A model generated the notes under the pieces. It saw only the letters and a list, made by a program, of their open reading frames with translations. It did not search any database and was not told the origin of the DNA. From Cognataquiflexum aquatile (GTDB lineage Bacteria; Bacteroidota; Bacteroidia; Cytophagales; Cyclobacteriaceae), in assembly GCF_003316845.1 (NCBI RefSeq), contig NZ_QMIK01000002.1, positions 62,001 through 126,000 of the forward strand: a DNA stretch of 64,000 nt, given 5' to 3'. Shown here piece by piece: positions 9,560 through 18,332 of this stretch. Numbering within the stretch: position 1 is the stretch's first letter; every line of letters starts with the position of its first letter. The translations under genes and the position numbers were made by a program.

Positions 9560-10426
9560 TTGGGTGTGGAAAATTTACCTTATTTGTCAGCAGAAAAAAT
9601 TCATGGGTTTATCCGGGAAGCACTTGTAGAAGATGTCGGCCCGGGTGATTATTCGACTTTGGGTTCTATACCAAAGCACCAATATGGACAGGCCAAACTG
9701 ATCATCAAAGAATCCGGAATCATCGCAGGTCTTGAACTTGCCGAAAAGATTTTCCATCAATTCGACCCGAGTCTAGTTGTGGAAATTCTATTAAAAGATG
9801 GCGACTTCGTGAATCCGGGAGATATTGGCCTGAAGGTAAAGGGTTCAGCAGCTTCCATTTTGACTACAGAAAGGCTGGTATTGAATTGCCTACAGCGCAT
9901 GAGTGGAATCGCTACCAAAACCCATCAGCTTTCCCAGATGATAGCGCATACCAAAGCCCGCCTGATGGATACCAGGAAAACTACCCCAAACTTTAGAATG
10001 ATCGAAAAATGGGCTGTCGTGCTGGGTGGCGGACTCAACCACCGGTTTGCCTTGTATGACATGGTGATGCTAAAAGACAACCATATTGATTTTGCAGGAG
10101 GTATTTCTAATGCGATACAAAATGTAAAACGCTATTTGGACCAAGAAGGGCTCAATCTCAAAATCGAAGTAGAAACAAGAAATCTCAAAGAAGTCGAGGA
10201 AGTCCTAGCCATAGGTGGCATTGATTTCATCATGCTGGACAATATGGACTATGATACCATGCGGAAAGCAGTGAGCATGGTTGGCGGAAAATATCCGCTG
10301 GAAGCTTCCGGTGGAATCACCGAAGAAACGCTTAAAAATGTAGCGGAATGCGGGGTTGATTATATCTCAGTCGGTGCACTGACACATCATTTGAGAAGCA
10401 TGGATATCAGTTTGAAAGCATATTGA
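9560..10426 (+). CDS. nadC: Nicotinate-nucleotide pyrophosphorylase (carboxylating)
   Basis: About 288 residues. It converts quinolinate and PRPP to nicotinate mononucleotide in de novo NAD synthesis. Family motifs are visible: EDVGPGDYST near the N-terminus, the PRPP-binding DTRKTTPNFR, GGGLNHRFALYDMVMLKDNH, EVETRNLKEVEE, IMLDNMD and EASGGI. No in-frame ATG precedes the first helix; the start is TTG at 9560 or GTG at 9566, the latter giving VENLPYLSAE. It follows the DUF4783 gene by 27 bp and is ended by a strong terminator at 10543-10585. Confidence 0.95.
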   Translation: MGVENLPYLSAEKIHGFIREALVEDVGPGDYSTLGSIPKHQYGQAKLIIKESGIIAGLELAEKIFHQFDPSLVVEILLKDGDFVNPGDIGLKVKGSAASILTTERLVLNCLQRMSGIATKTHQLSQMIAHTKARLMDTRKTTPNFRMIEKWAVVLGGGLNHRFALYDMVMLKDNHIDFAGGISNAIQNVKRYLDQEGLNLKIEVETRNLKEVEEVLAIGGIDFIMLDNMDYDTMRKAVSMVGGKYPLEASGGITEETLKNVAECGVDYISVGALTHHLRSMDISLKAY

Positions 10427-10450
10427 AAAAAAATCCTGAATATAAAATTC

Positions 10451-10486
10451 GATACTAATTGATATCGGATATTGGTGGATATTGAA
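10451..10486. repeat. GATATTAAT-type intergenic repeat, copy 1
   Basis: The stretch GATACTAATTGATAT (10451-10465), followed by two more GATATTGG/GATATTGA words, recurs in similar form at 22591-22625. It lies downstream of nadC and before its terminator. Confidence 0.55.
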
Positions 10487-10542
10487 TCAGGTGTTTTACC
10501 TTAATAGACATTAATAGCCATTGTAAATTTATAATTACCTTA

Positions 10543-10585
10543 AAAAAAAATGCCCAAGAAAATGAATTCTTGGGCATTTTTAATT
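10543..10585. terminator. Bidirectional intrinsic terminator between nadC and amt
   Basis: A perfect 14-bp stem (10547-10560 with 10567-10580) has a 6-nt loop, an A-run before and a T-run after. It can end transcription of both convergent genes. Confidence 0.9.
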
Positions 10586-10602
10586 CTTCTTATGTAATCA
10601 AA

Positions 10603-11835
10603 TTAGTCCTTTGAAGCAAAGTCAGGATAAGCCTGCATGCTATGCTCGTTGATATCCAGACCTTCGAGTTCTTCTCTTTCATCGACCCTGATGCCCACTG
10701 TTTTCTTTAAAGTAAAGAAAATCAGCCAGCTTGACCCAAAGCAAAACGCTCCAACAATCCCGATTCCGATTAATTGAGACATTAACTGCTGCATGCTTGC
10801 AAGATTTCCGAATAATCCAACTGCCAAAGTTCCCCAGATTCCCCCGATCAAATGCACGGAGATGGCTCCTACGGGATCGTCAATTTTTATCTTGTCAAAA
10901 AACACAACAGCAAATACTACCAGAGTACCGCCAATCAATCCAATGATCGCTGCTTCACCAACGCCCATTTGGTCGGCTCCGGCTGTGATGCCTACCAATC
11001 CTGCAAGTATCCCGTTGAGCACCATCGTGATGTCATAAGTTTTGAATTTGAGGTACGAGGCAATCAAAGCTCCAAAAGCCCCTGCGGAACCGGCGATTGC
11101 GGTAGTCACAAACACCAAAGAAACAGTCCCAGGATTTGCAGTAAGCACCGAACCACCATTAAATCCAAACCATCCAAACCACAATAAAAATACGCCTATA
11201 GTCGCCATCGGAATGCTATGCCCCGGAATGGCCTTCATGCCTGTTGGTGTATATTTTCCCAATCTTGGGCCGAGCAAAAATGCTCCTGCCAAGGCGGCCC
11301 AACCACCCACTGAATGTACAATGGTAGATCCCGCAAAATCATAAAAAGGAGTTTCCATTGTCTTCAAAAATCCTCCGCCCCACTGCCACATACCAACGAT
11401 TGGATAGCAAAGACCTACATAAATGAAAGAGAATAAGATAAACACACCCAATTTCATTCGCTCAGCAACAGCACCGGAAACTATCGTCGCCGCAGTGGCT
11501 GCAAACATGGCCTGAAATATGAAATCTGTGTAAAAAGTATAACCTGCATTGTAATTACTTGAATCCCAACCTTCGGGAAGATTCAGGCCAAATCCCGCAA
11601 AACCAAAAAATTGGCCTGCAAAATCACTACCGGGGTACATCAGATTAAACCCCACAAAAGCATAGCAAAGGATCCCGATGGCGGGGGTAATGGTGTTTTT
11701 GAATAAAATGTTGACTGTATTTTTTGCTCTTGTCAGGCCGGCTTCCAGACTTGCAAAACCCAGGTGCATGATAAATACCAAAATGGTAGCTACCATCATC
11801 CAAAGGTTATTGATGGTAAATAATTCTTGAGTCAT
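10603..11835 (-). CDS. amt: Ammonium transporter
   Basis: 410 residues with about 11 membrane helices. It moves ammonium/ammonia across the inner membrane. The twin-histidine pore is visible as H in STIVHSVGGW and H in VHLIGGIWGT. The entry region and pore motifs FASLEAGLTRAKN, FQAMFAATAATIVSGAVAER and FNGGSVL are also present. The PII gene lies 52 bp upstream on the same strand, so this is the common glnK-amt operon, in which PII blocks the channel at high nitrogen. The C-terminal cytoplasmic tail (DEREELEGLDINEHSMQAY) matches the tail known to interact with PII. Confidence 0.96.
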   Translation of the reverse strand: MTQELFTINNLWMMVATILVFIMHLGFASLEAGLTRAKNTVNILFKNTITPAIGILCYAFVGFNLMYPGSDFAGQFFGFAGFGLNLPEGWDSSNYNAGYTFYTDFIFQAMFAATAATIVSGAVAERMKLGVFILFSFIYVGLCYPIVGMWQWGGGFLKTMETPFYDFAGSTIVHSVGGWAALAGAFLLGPRLGKYTPTGMKAIPGHSIPMATIGVFLLWFGWFGFNGGSVLTANPGTVSLVFVTTAIAGSAGAFGALIASYLKFKTYDITMVLNGILAGLVGITAGADQMGVGEAAIIGLIGGTLVVFAVVFFDKIKIDDPVGAISVHLIGGIWGTLAVGLFGNLASMQQLMSQLIGIGIVGAFCFGSSWLIFFTLKKTVGIRVDEREELEGLDINEHSMQAYPDFASKD

Positions 11836-11887
11836 AGGTTTGATAGGTTAATTTGTTCTATTTTCTTCATTCTTTGGTCTTGATGCA

Positions 11888-12226
11888 CTACAGTGCTTCC
11901 TCGCCCTTGTCACTGTTTCTGATCCTGTAAGCTTCGATGGCCTCATAGATAAAAATCTTCCCATCTCCCACTTCCCCTGTTTTGCCCATTTTCAGGATAC
12001 AGTCTACCACTGCCGGTACCAATTCGTCTTGGGTGACAATTTCGAGTTTGGTCCTGTGTATGTAAGTGGGTTCATAAGCGACTCCCCGATAGGTCTGAAG
12101 CTTGGCATGCTCCATCCCCATTCCCTTTACTTCATAAAATGTCAGGAACTTCACACCAAGCCCGGCGACGCATTGGTGGATCTCATCGAATTTGGATGTT
12201 CTAATGATTGCTTCGATTTTTTTCAT
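11888..12226 (-). CDS. glnK: PII nitrogen regulatory protein
   Basis: 112 residues from the ATG at 12226, exactly the normal PII length; a TTG further upstream would add MKK and is less likely. It senses ATP/ADP and 2-oxoglutarate and binds the Amt channel. The T-loop reads LQTYRGVAYEPTY, with a tyrosine at the position uridylylated in proteobacteria, though modification in Bacteroidota is uncertain. The B-loop (KMGKTGEVGDGKIF) and the C-loop region are conserved. The operon partner is amt. GlnB versus GlnK naming is based on the amt linkage. Confidence 0.93.
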   Translation of the reverse strand: MKKIEAIIRTSKFDEIHQCVAGLGVKFLTFYEVKGMGMEHAKLQTYRGVAYEPTYIHRTKLEIVTQDELVPAVVDCILKMGKTGEVGDGKIFIYEAIEAYRIRNSDKGEEAL

Positions 12227-12487
12227 TTTTTTCAATTTTAACAGTGATTCATTGGAAAAACATTGCTAATGTAATAGAAAAATTAAGCGAAAACATAATT
12301 TGGTTATTTTTTCAGTCTATTTATTTAAAAAAAACACTTTTATGGTGTTGCAAGCATATTTTTAGAACTGTTAATTATATTTTTTCTATACTTTGATTAT
12401 TTTTCAATTCTTTTTTAGACCAAAGGATGGCTATTTACTATAAAATGAAGGAATTAATGCTCTTTGGTAAATAAACTTCGCCAAATC
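12227..12487. other. AT-rich gap upstream of glnK and the nucleotidyltransferase gene
   Basis: The gap between the two divergent starts is about 320 bp. Apart from the promoter at 12488-12517 it holds no reading frame, RNA gene or clear repeat that I can see. It must contain the glnK-amt promoter, but I found no convincing sigma-54 or NtrC site. Confidence 0.4.
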
Positions 12488-12517
12488 TTTGTCCGAAACC
12501 TGAAAAACCTAACTTTG
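12488..12517 (+). promoter_or_regulatory. Predicted Bacteroidota promoter for the nucleotidyltransferase gene
   Basis: TTTG at 12488-12491 and a perfect TAnnTTTG box (TAACTTTG) at 12510-12517 are separated by 18 bp. The ATG lies 28 bp after the box. Confidence 0.6.
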
Positions 12518-12545
12518 AGGCCTGAAAAAACATGAGCAATATTTT

Positions 12546-13451
12546 ATGAGCAAAAAACCGACACTTTTAGTCCTTGCCGCCGGAATGGGCAGCAGATACG
12601 GAGGAAACAAACAGATCGATGGATTTGGACCTAATGGAGAGACTATTTTGGAATATTCAATCTATGATGCTATCCGTGCGGGATTTGGTAAGGTAGTCCT
12701 GATTGTCAGAGAGGAAATCCTTCAAACTGCCAAAGACCTACTTTTACCAAAACTGGAGGGCAAAATTGAAGTGGACTTTGTACTTCAATCAATTAAAAGT
12801 TTTGTCCCTGTGGAATTCCAAAATCCTGAAAGGGTAAAACCTTACGGAACAGCCCATGCGGTGCTTTGTGCCAAAGACGCCATCGCAGAACCATTTGCAG
12901 TAATCAATGCGGATGACTTTTATGGAAAAGAAGCTTTTGAAGTTTTGGGTAAATTTCTGGTTGAAAATGTGAGACCTGACCTGCATGCCATGGTAGGATA
13001 TGCGATTCAGAATGTACTTTCTGAGCATGGCACCGTCAGTCGCGGCGTATGTTCCATGAATGAAGCCAACCAACTCATCGGCATGATCGAAAGGACTTCC
13101 ATCGCCAGGGAAGGAGAAAAAATCCTTGCCAAAGGAGACGGTGAAGTGATCGAAATCAAAGAAGGAACACCCGTATCCATGAATTTTTGGGGTTTTCACC
13201 AAGATGTGTTTTCCGATATTGAAAAGATGTGGCTTGATTTCTTGCCTGCCAACAAAGAGAATCTCAAGTCTGAATTTTATATCCCGACGGTGGCCAACAA
13301 CCTGATCCAATCAGGCGAAGCTGCTTTCGAAATCCTGGAAGGTGGCAAAACATGGTTTGGCGTCACCTACACCGAGGACAAACCTGTCGTGATCGATTCA
13401 TTGAAAAAAATGCACGAGTCAGGAGAATATCCTGAGAAACTTTGGAAATAA
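12546..13451 (+). CDS. Sugar-phosphate nucleotidyltransferase family protein
   Basis: 301 residues. The N-terminal signature VLAAGMGSRYGGNKQIDGFG is the NTP-binding loop of nucleoside-diphosphate-sugar pyrophosphorylases; INADDFYG near residue 121 carries the metal-binding aspartates. The remainder fits one GT-A-like nucleotidyltransferase domain, with no C-terminal beta-helix. It would transfer a nucleotide to a sugar phosphate in the cytoplasm, but the substrate is unknown. Homologues in other Bacteroidota are often next to an aminoglycoside-phosphotransferase-like sugar kinase gene, which is missing here. Single-gene unit with its own promoter and terminator. Confidence 0.82.
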   Translation: MSKKPTLLVLAAGMGSRYGGNKQIDGFGPNGETILEYSIYDAIRAGFGKVVLIVREEILQTAKDLLLPKLEGKIEVDFVLQSIKSFVPVEFQNPERVKPYGTAHAVLCAKDAIAEPFAVINADDFYGKEAFEVLGKFLVENVRPDLHAMVGYAIQNVLSEHGTVSRGVCSMNEANQLIGMIERTSIAREGEKILAKGDGEVIEIKEGTPVSMNFWGFHQDVFSDIEKMWLDFLPANKENLKSEFYIPTVANNLIQSGEAAFEILEGGKTWFGVTYTEDKPVVIDSLKKMHESGEYPEKLWK

Positions 13452-13464
13452 AAATTTTCAAATC

Positions 13465-13506
13465 AAAAAAAGGGCTGCCCAGAACGATCTGGGCAGCCCT
13501 TTTTTG
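13465..13506. terminator. Strong bidirectional terminator
   Basis: A GC-rich 13-bp perfect stem (13471-13483 with 13488-13500) has a 4-nt loop (ACGA), flanked by an A-run and a T-run. It separates two convergent genes. Confidence 0.93.
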
Positions 13507-13519
13507 TTTTCTAAACGAA

Positions 13520-14659
13520 TCACATTCCCGAAATTTCCTTCAAAACCTCAAAGGCCTCATCTCCGGGTCTAGGTGCATTGACATCAATGATCTTATTGTC
13601 CTTGCCGATGATCAGGTAGCGGGGAATACCCCAAACTTTAAAGTATTTCATTATATCTGCTTCGAATCCCTTTCCCGCAAAGAGGTGTACTCCGCCCATT
13701 TTGTTTTTGCTGAGGTAGTTTTTCCACGGTTCGGGTTGCTCATCGATAGATATATACATCAGGACAATGTCCGGATTTCCTTCCAGCTTCTTTTCGAAAA
13801 AAGGTGTCTTGGTCCGGAAAGTATTGATGCACGGTCCGCACCAAGATGCCCAAAGGTCTAGATAAATTATCTTGTCTTTGTAATCCATCAGACTGACGGA
13901 CTTTCCTTCCAAATCGACAAAAGAAAAATTTTCTATAACTGCTCCTTCTTTGAGTTTTTCGATGGCAGAGAGACTTTTATTGACATCTGCCAAATAGATG
14001 GAATTGGGATAAGAATTTCTGAAACCTGCCACTTGATTTTTGCTCGATTCATAGCCTCCTGTCAGCATAAGCATGTCATTCAAGATAAAGGCTGCCTGAA
14101 ATAGCTCTTTTTTTGGTTCAGCCATTCCATTGATATAAGCTTCGACTTCGGTATTTGGCATTCCAAAAGGGATCCCCATGGCAGCATGTAAGGTCATCAT
14201 CATCGACCTAGACAGGTCCTCTGAAAGGTTATCAATGTCTGAATTCAGGCCGATACCTTCAAAATATTGATCCAAGAAACCCAGTTTTTGTGCGGGTTCT
14301 AGGTCCTGCACCCTATCCAGATAGAGTTCGCCTAGTTGAAGCAACATGGTATGGGAAAAAGTCTGGGCTCCGATTTTCTCCTGTTCCAAAAGCCCTTTGG
14401 AATTTTGCTCGTAAAATTGACCGATTTCGGCTTTCACTCCTTTGCAAAATTGGATGTAATCATCGGCTGATGGAGCGGCTTCAGCATCATATAGGATGGT
14501 TGAAACTTTTCCATAAAGGTCGTTTTGGACATAATTTTCCAAGCCTGACATATAGTCCAAATAAGCTTGGGTTGGGGTTTGGGCAGATGCCGTCAATTGG
14601 GCCGAAAAGGTGAAAAACAGGGTCAGAGCCCGTAAAATGAAGTTGCGAGATGGTTTCAT
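13520..14659 (-). CDS. TlpA-like thiol-disulfide oxidoreductase, periplasmic
   Basis: 379 residues. A signal peptide covers about residues 1-27 (cleavage after ASA). The N-terminal ~220 residues form a helical domain of unknown function. The C-terminal ~140 residues are an AhpC/TSA-type thioredoxin domain with the active site WASWCGPC near residue 274 and a cis-proline region at WGIPRYLI. It probably reduces or isomerises disulfides in exported proteins; such two-domain proteins are frequent in Bacteroidota. It stands alone and is divergent from the DoxX gene, whose family is also often linked to redox partners. Confidence 0.87.
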   Translation of the reverse strand: MKPSRNFILRALTLFFTFSAQLTASAQTPTQAYLDYMSGLENYVQNDLYGKVSTILYDAEAAPSADDYIQFCKGVKAEIGQFYEQNSKGLLEQEKIGAQTFSHTMLLQLGELYLDRVQDLEPAQKLGFLDQYFEGIGLNSDIDNLSEDLSRSMMMTLHAAMGIPFGMPNTEVEAYINGMAEPKKELFQAAFILNDMLMLTGGYESSKNQVAGFRNSYPNSIYLADVNKSLSAIEKLKEGAVIENFSFVDLEGKSVSLMDYKDKIIYLDLWASWCGPCINTFRTKTPFFEKKLEGNPDIVLMYISIDEQPEPWKNYLSKNKMGGVHLFAGKGFEADIMKYFKVWGIPRYLIIGKDNKIIDVNAPRPGDEAFEVLKEISGM

Positions 14660-14728
14660 ATTTATTGTTTGGATGATTAATTCGAGGTATTAAGGGTACA
14701 ATTTAGAAATCTGATTTCGATTTCTTAT

Positions 14729-14736
14729 TACATTTG
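14729..14736 (+). promoter_or_regulatory. Predicted -7 box upstream of the DoxX gene
   Basis: TACATTTG fits TAnnTTTG exactly and lies 40 bp before the ATG. No good TTTG partner is visible at the expected distance. Confidence 0.35.
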
Positions 14737-14776
14737 GTTGATTAAACCACATTATGTACCATTTGGATTCCAAAAA

Positions 14777-15181
14777 ATGAAAAAACTTATCTTCTCGACC
14801 TCATCCTATTTTCAGGACATCTCATTGGCAATTTTACGGATCGGCGCAGCTTTGCTGATGTTGACACATGGTTGGCCGAAAATTGCAAATTTCAGCACCT
14901 ACCTTACCAAGTTCAGCGATCCGATCGGTTTGGGTCCGGCTATTTCTCTTCAGCTTGCAATAGTTGCAGAGTTTTTCTGTGCGATCTTATTGGCATTTGG
15001 TTTTCTAACAAGACTTTCACTGATCCCCTTGATGATTACGATGTCTGTCGCGGCCTTTATCGCCCATGCGGATGATCCTTTTGGTTCTAAAGAAAAGCCC
15101 TTGCTGTTTCTCCTGATTTTCATATTCTTGTTCCTTGCAGGTCCGGGAAAATATTCTGTTGACAGTCAGATCAAAAAGTAA
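14777..15181 (+). CDS. DoxX family membrane protein
   Basis: 134 residues from the ATG at 14777; the longer frame from a TTG at 14738 adds 13 residues not seen in the family. Four membrane helices are evident (ISLAILRIGAALLMLTHG, SLQLAIVAEFFCAILLAFG, LIPLMITMSVAAFIAHA, PLLFLLIFIFLFLAGPG). The motif RIGAALLMLTHGWPKI and the ending GPGKYSVDSQI are typical of DoxX. The biochemical role of single DoxX proteins is poorly known. It converges on recF with only one base between the stop codons. Confidence 0.85.
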   Translation: MKKLIFSTSSYFQDISLAILRIGAALLMLTHGWPKIANFSTYLTKFSDPIGLGPAISLQLAIVAEFFCAILLAFGFLTRLSLIPLMITMSVAAFIAHADDPFGSKEKPLLFLLIFIFLFLAGPGKYSVDSQIKK

Positions 15182-15182
15182 A

Positions 15183-16292
15183 TTATTGATTCCACGGGGA
15201 AATTTCGCCTTCCTCGATTAGGAAAAACCTGCTTTCGGCACCAATTTCACTTAGGATCGCTTTTGACCTCTCTGGCCTTGCATCTGTGATAAAAAGCTGA
15301 CCAAAGCGGTGGTCAGCCACCAACTTCATCAGCTTTTCTATTCTGTTATCATCCAACTTGTCAAAGATATCGTCCAGTAGCAGAACAGGTTTTGTCTTTT
15401 TATGAGTCAGGAAAATCTGAAACTGCGCCAGCTTGAGTGCGATTACAAATGATTTCTGCTGTCCCTGAGAACCGAATTTTTTGAGGGGATAGCCACCGAT
15501 TTCAAAGACAAAATCATCTTTATGGATTCCCATGTTGGTCCGCTTCAAGATGAAATCCCTTTGGGCATTCTGGAGAAACTGATTTGAAAAATCTTCTGAT
15601 AGGCAATTGGTTTCGTAAGTGATATTCACCGCCTCGTGGTTATCAGAAATGATGGCATAATATTCTTTGAGCAGAGGAATATATTCTTCCAAAAAGGCAT
15701 TCCTTGCCGCTGCCAAAAATTGTGAAAGCGAGATGATCTCCCTGTCGTATGGCTCAACATGGGACTTTTCCCACCTTCCTCTATCGGCAAATTGCTTGAT
15801 CAGGGCATTTCTTTGTTTGAGAAAATGCTGATACCTGACAAGTTTTTCAAGGTACTGCTTGTCCATTTGGCAAAGCATGTTGTCAAAAAATCTCCTTCTC
15901 TCTTCGCTTCCATCCTTGATCAGCATCGTATCATCAGGTGCAATCATGACCACCGGCAATAGCCCTACGTGGTCACTCATTTTATCTATTGCCTTGCCGT
16001 TTTGCAGCAACTGCTTTTTCTTTCCACTTTCAAAAATACACCTGACCTCGATTTCTTTTCCCTCAAGGTCAAAGTCTCCAAAAACCGTAAAAAATTCTTG
16101 GTCATGAAGCACATTAAGTTGGTCCACGCCGTTGATAGCCCCTTTGGTCAGACAGAGATAATGAATCGCATCCAATAGATTGGTTTTCCCGCTGCCATTG
16201 ACCCCAACAAAGCAATTGATTTCGGGGGAAAACTGCACTTCCGCCTTTTGGTAATTCTTAAACTGCTTAAGGCGGATATTTTTGAGGTGCAT
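15183..16292 (-). CDS. recF: DNA replication and repair protein RecF
   Basis: 369 residues, normal for RecF. This SMC-like ATPase binds gapped DNA and, with RecO and RecR, loads RecA. It has Walker A GVNGSGKTNLLDAIHY near residue 29, the signature FGSQGQQKSFVIAL and Walker B KPVLLLDDIFDKLD, followed by the ITDARPER segment. The ATG at 16292 gives the standard N-terminus MHLKNIRLKQFKNY. Unlike in many bacteria it is not next to dnaN or gyrB, which is common in Bacteroidota. Cytoplasmic. Confidence 0.95.
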   Translation of the reverse strand: MHLKNIRLKQFKNYQKAEVQFSPEINCFVGVNGSGKTNLLDAIHYLCLTKGAINGVDQLNVLHDQEFFTVFGDFDLEGKEIEVRCIFESGKKKQLLQNGKAIDKMSDHVGLLPVVMIAPDDTMLIKDGSEERRRFFDNMLCQMDKQYLEKLVRYQHFLKQRNALIKQFADRGRWEKSHVEPYDREIISLSQFLAAARNAFLEEYIPLLKEYYAIISDNHEAVNITYETNCLSEDFSNQFLQNAQRDFILKRTNMGIHKDDFVFEIGGYPLKKFGSQGQQKSFVIALKLAQFQIFLTHKKTKPVLLLDDIFDKLDDNRIEKLMKLVADHRFGQLFITDARPERSKAILSEIGAESRFFLIEEGEISPWNQ

Positions 16293-16355
16293 GCTTAGAA
16301 TCTGTGGGGTTTTTGACTAATTTCGCACTCGGCCTTAAAATTCAGCCTGTTTGAT

Positions 16356-16363
16356 TATATTTG
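16356..16363 (+). promoter_or_regulatory. Predicted -7 box upstream of pdhA
   Basis: TATATTTG fits the TAnnTTTG consensus exactly, 33 bp before the chosen ATG. The -33 element is not obvious. Confidence 0.4.
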
Positions 16364-16396
16364 AGGCCTAATTTAGCATATTTTACGTTATACGAT

Positions 16397-17416
16397 ATGG
16401 CAAAGAAGAGTACAGCTCCCAAAGCAAAAGTGAAATATTCCGAAGAAACATATGCATTCTGGTACGAAAGCATGCTGTTGATGAGGAAGTTTGAGGAAAA
16501 AGCAGGTCAATTATACGGACAACAAAAAATCAGAGGATTTTGTCATTTATATATCGGGCAGGAAGCATGCGCTGCAGGTGCGATCACCGCATTGGACAAA
16601 GATGATAAGTGGATCACTGCATACCGTGACCATGCGCATCCACTTGGATTGGGCACTGATCCCGGAGCTGTGATGGCTGAATTGTATGGAAAAGCTACCG
16701 GCACCACAAAAGGTAAGGGTGGATCCATGCACATATTTGATAAGGAAAGAGGATTTATGGGAGGCCACGGAATCGTGGGTGCACAGGTTCCTATGGGCCT
16801 TGGAATCGGTTTTGCTGAGAAATACAGAGGGACAAAAAACCTTTGTATCTGTCATATGGGTGATGGTGCGGTAAGACAAGGTGCTGTGCACGAGGCATTG
16901 AACCTTGCCATGTTATACAAAACCCCGGTGATATTCGTTATCGAAAACAATGGTTACGCCATGGGAACTTCTGTAGAAAGAACTTCCAATGTCACTGAAT
17001 TATATACTATCGGTGAAGCTTACGATATGCCTTCATTCCCTGTAGATGGGATGAATGTAGAAGCAATCCATGAAGCTGTAGCTGAAGCTGCCGACAGGGC
17101 AAGAAGAGGTGACGGACCGACATTGTTGGAATTCAGAACTTACCGATACAAGGGTCACTCCATGTCAGATCCCCAAAAATACAGAACAAGGGAGGAAGTA
17201 GAAGAATATAAGCAGAGAGATCCAATCGAGCAGGTGAAGCAAACCATTCTTGACAATAAAATATTGACAGAGGAAAAATTAGCCGAAATCGACAAAAGAG
17301 TGAAGCAACAGGTAGACGATTCCGTCAAATTTGCAGAAGAATCACCTTGGCCTGATGGTGAAAAGGCATTTGAGGATGTATATATGCAGGAGGATTATCC
17401 TTTTGTAATGGAATAA
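16397..17416 (+). CDS. pdhA: Pyruvate dehydrogenase E1 component, alpha subunit
   Basis: 339 residues from the ATG at 16397 (MAKKSTAPK). The longer frame begins at a TTG inside the predicted -7 box and is rejected. With an E1 beta subunit it decarboxylates pyruvate with thiamine diphosphate. Visible motifs are HLYIGQEACAAGA, the phosphorylation-loop-like YRDHAHPLG, and the ThDP motif running from GDGAVRQGAVHEALN to ENNGYAMGTS. GHSMSDP and YRTREEVEEY are near the C-terminus. No beta subunit or E2 gene is adjacent, so the complex genes are dispersed, as in several Cytophagales. Confidence 0.94.
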   Translation: MAKKSTAPKAKVKYSEETYAFWYESMLLMRKFEEKAGQLYGQQKIRGFCHLYIGQEACAAGAITALDKDDKWITAYRDHAHPLGLGTDPGAVMAELYGKATGTTKGKGGSMHIFDKERGFMGGHGIVGAQVPMGLGIGFAEKYRGTKNLCICHMGDGAVRQGAVHEALNLAMLYKTPVIFVIENNGYAMGTSVERTSNVTELYTIGEAYDMPSFPVDGMNVEAIHEAVAEAADRARRGDGPTLLEFRTYRYKGHSMSDPQKYRTREEVEEYKQRDPIEQVKQTILDNKILTEEKLAEIDKRVKQQVDDSVKFAEESPWPDGEKAFEDVYMQEDYPFVME

Positions 17417-17431
17417 AATACGACAAGAACC

Positions 17432-17478
17432 AAAACCGGTCATGGGTATAAGTGAACATATTCATGACTGGTTTTTTT
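17432..17478 (+). terminator. Terminator after pdhA
   Basis: 13-nt arms at 17432-17444 and 17463-17475 pair with one wobble, followed by a run of T. It lies just before the promoter of the TPR gene. Confidence 0.85.
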
Positions 17479-17486
17479 TATTGTTA

Positions 17487-17516
17487 TTTGTGAATTAAGT
17501 AAAAGCCTTATATTTG
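17487..17516 (+). promoter_or_regulatory. Predicted Bacteroidota promoter for the YfgM-like gene
   Basis: TTTG at 17487-17490 and a perfect TAnnTTTG (TATATTTG) at 17509-17516 are separated by 18 bp, the same spacing as at 12488. The ATG lies 19 bp after the box. Confidence 0.65.
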
Positions 17517-17535
17517 CGGCGGAAAATTTTAAAGA

Positions 17536-18249
17536 ATGGCTACGAAACAAACAAAGAAATCCCAATCTGCGCATCAGCATGAGCTTCTGGAAAATCCGGA
17601 AGAAATCAAAGGAAGATTGGAAAGAGGGGAAGCCTTTATCAGAAAGAATTCAAAAATATTTGGTGGTATACTCGTAGGTGTAATCTTATTGATCGCAGCT
17701 ATTTTGTACTTGCAGATAGATACCCAAAATAAAAACACCAAAGCCCAGGCTGAAATGTTTCAGGCTGTGTATTACTTTGAGCAGGACAGCATAGAATTTG
17801 CGCTGAACGGTGACGGTTCCAACGCGGGTTTCCTAAAAATCATCGACGATTATGGAAGAACTGACGCAGCTAACCTTGCCCACTTCTATGTTGGTTCGAT
17901 CTATTTGTCTCAAGGCGAATTTCAAAAGGCAGTCGATCACCTAAAACAATTCTCTGCAGATGACTTTTTTGTTCAGGCAAGAGCATTTGCCCTATTGGGA
18001 GATGCTTACATGGAGTTGGACAATACCAAAGACGCGATCGCTGCTTATAAAAGAGCCATTGACCATAAGGAAAACAAATTTTTCGCACCTCGTTACCTGA
18101 GCAAATTAGCCGTGGCTTACGAAGAAGCAGGCGACCTTGACAATGCTATCAAAGCATATGGCGAAATCGAAGACAAGTACTTTGAGTCATTTGAATATAC
18201 TAACGCACGAAAACACAAAGCGCGCTTGGAAGGCCTTGCCTCTAAGTAA
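17536..18249 (+). CDS. YfgM-like TPR membrane protein
   Basis: 237 residues. A Lys/Glu-rich cytoplasmic N-terminus of about 41 residues is followed by one membrane helix (IFGGILVGVILLIAAILYL), then a periplasmic domain with tetratricopeptide repeats (for example AHFYVGSIYLSQGEFQKAVDHL, AFALLGDAYMELDNTKDAIAAY, SKLAVAYEEAGDLDNAIKAY). This layout matches YfgM/TPR_21 proteins, which in Escherichia coli associate with the SecYEG translocon and PpiD. The functional transfer is an inference. It has its own promoter, and a terminator separates it from ribH. Confidence 0.82.
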   Translation: MATKQTKKSQSAHQHELLENPEEIKGRLERGEAFIRKNSKIFGGILVGVILLIAAILYLQIDTQNKNTKAQAEMFQAVYYFEQDSIEFALNGDGSNAGFLKIIDDYGRTDAANLAHFYVGSIYLSQGEFQKAVDHLKQFSADDFFVQARAFALLGDAYMELDNTKDAIAAYKRAIDHKENKFFAPRYLSKLAVAYEEAGDLDNAIKAYGEIEDKYFESFEYTNARKHKARLEGLASK

Positions 18250-18276
18250 TGCTTTGATATTTCAAAAGCATTTTGG

Positions 18277-18308
18277 AAGAGTAAGGCCCTGTGGTCTTAC
18301 TCTTTTTT
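18277..18308 (+). terminator. Terminator between the YfgM-like gene and ribH
   Basis: 12-nt arms (18277-18288 with 18293-18304) pair with one wobble around a 4-nt loop, followed by T residues. It suggests ribH is mainly expressed from its own start site or by readthrough. Confidence 0.85.
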
Positions 18309-18332
18309 ATTTATACCAAAAACCCAACTCCC

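Noticed and set aside
12227-12487. Possible sigma-54 or NtrC site upstream of glnK-amt
   Set aside because: No sequence close to TGGCAC-N5-TTGC was found on the minus strand; Bacteroidota do use sigma-54 rarely, so no claim is made.
12789-13310. Minus-strand open frame of 173 codons within the nucleotidyltransferase gene
   Set aside because: It overlaps a gene with clear nucleotidyltransferase motifs, has no promoter or family resemblance, and reads like an antisense shadow.
18250-18332. FMN riboswitch upstream of ribH
   Set aside because: The 83-bp gap holds only a terminator hairpin; it is too short for an RFN element and lacks its conserved segments.
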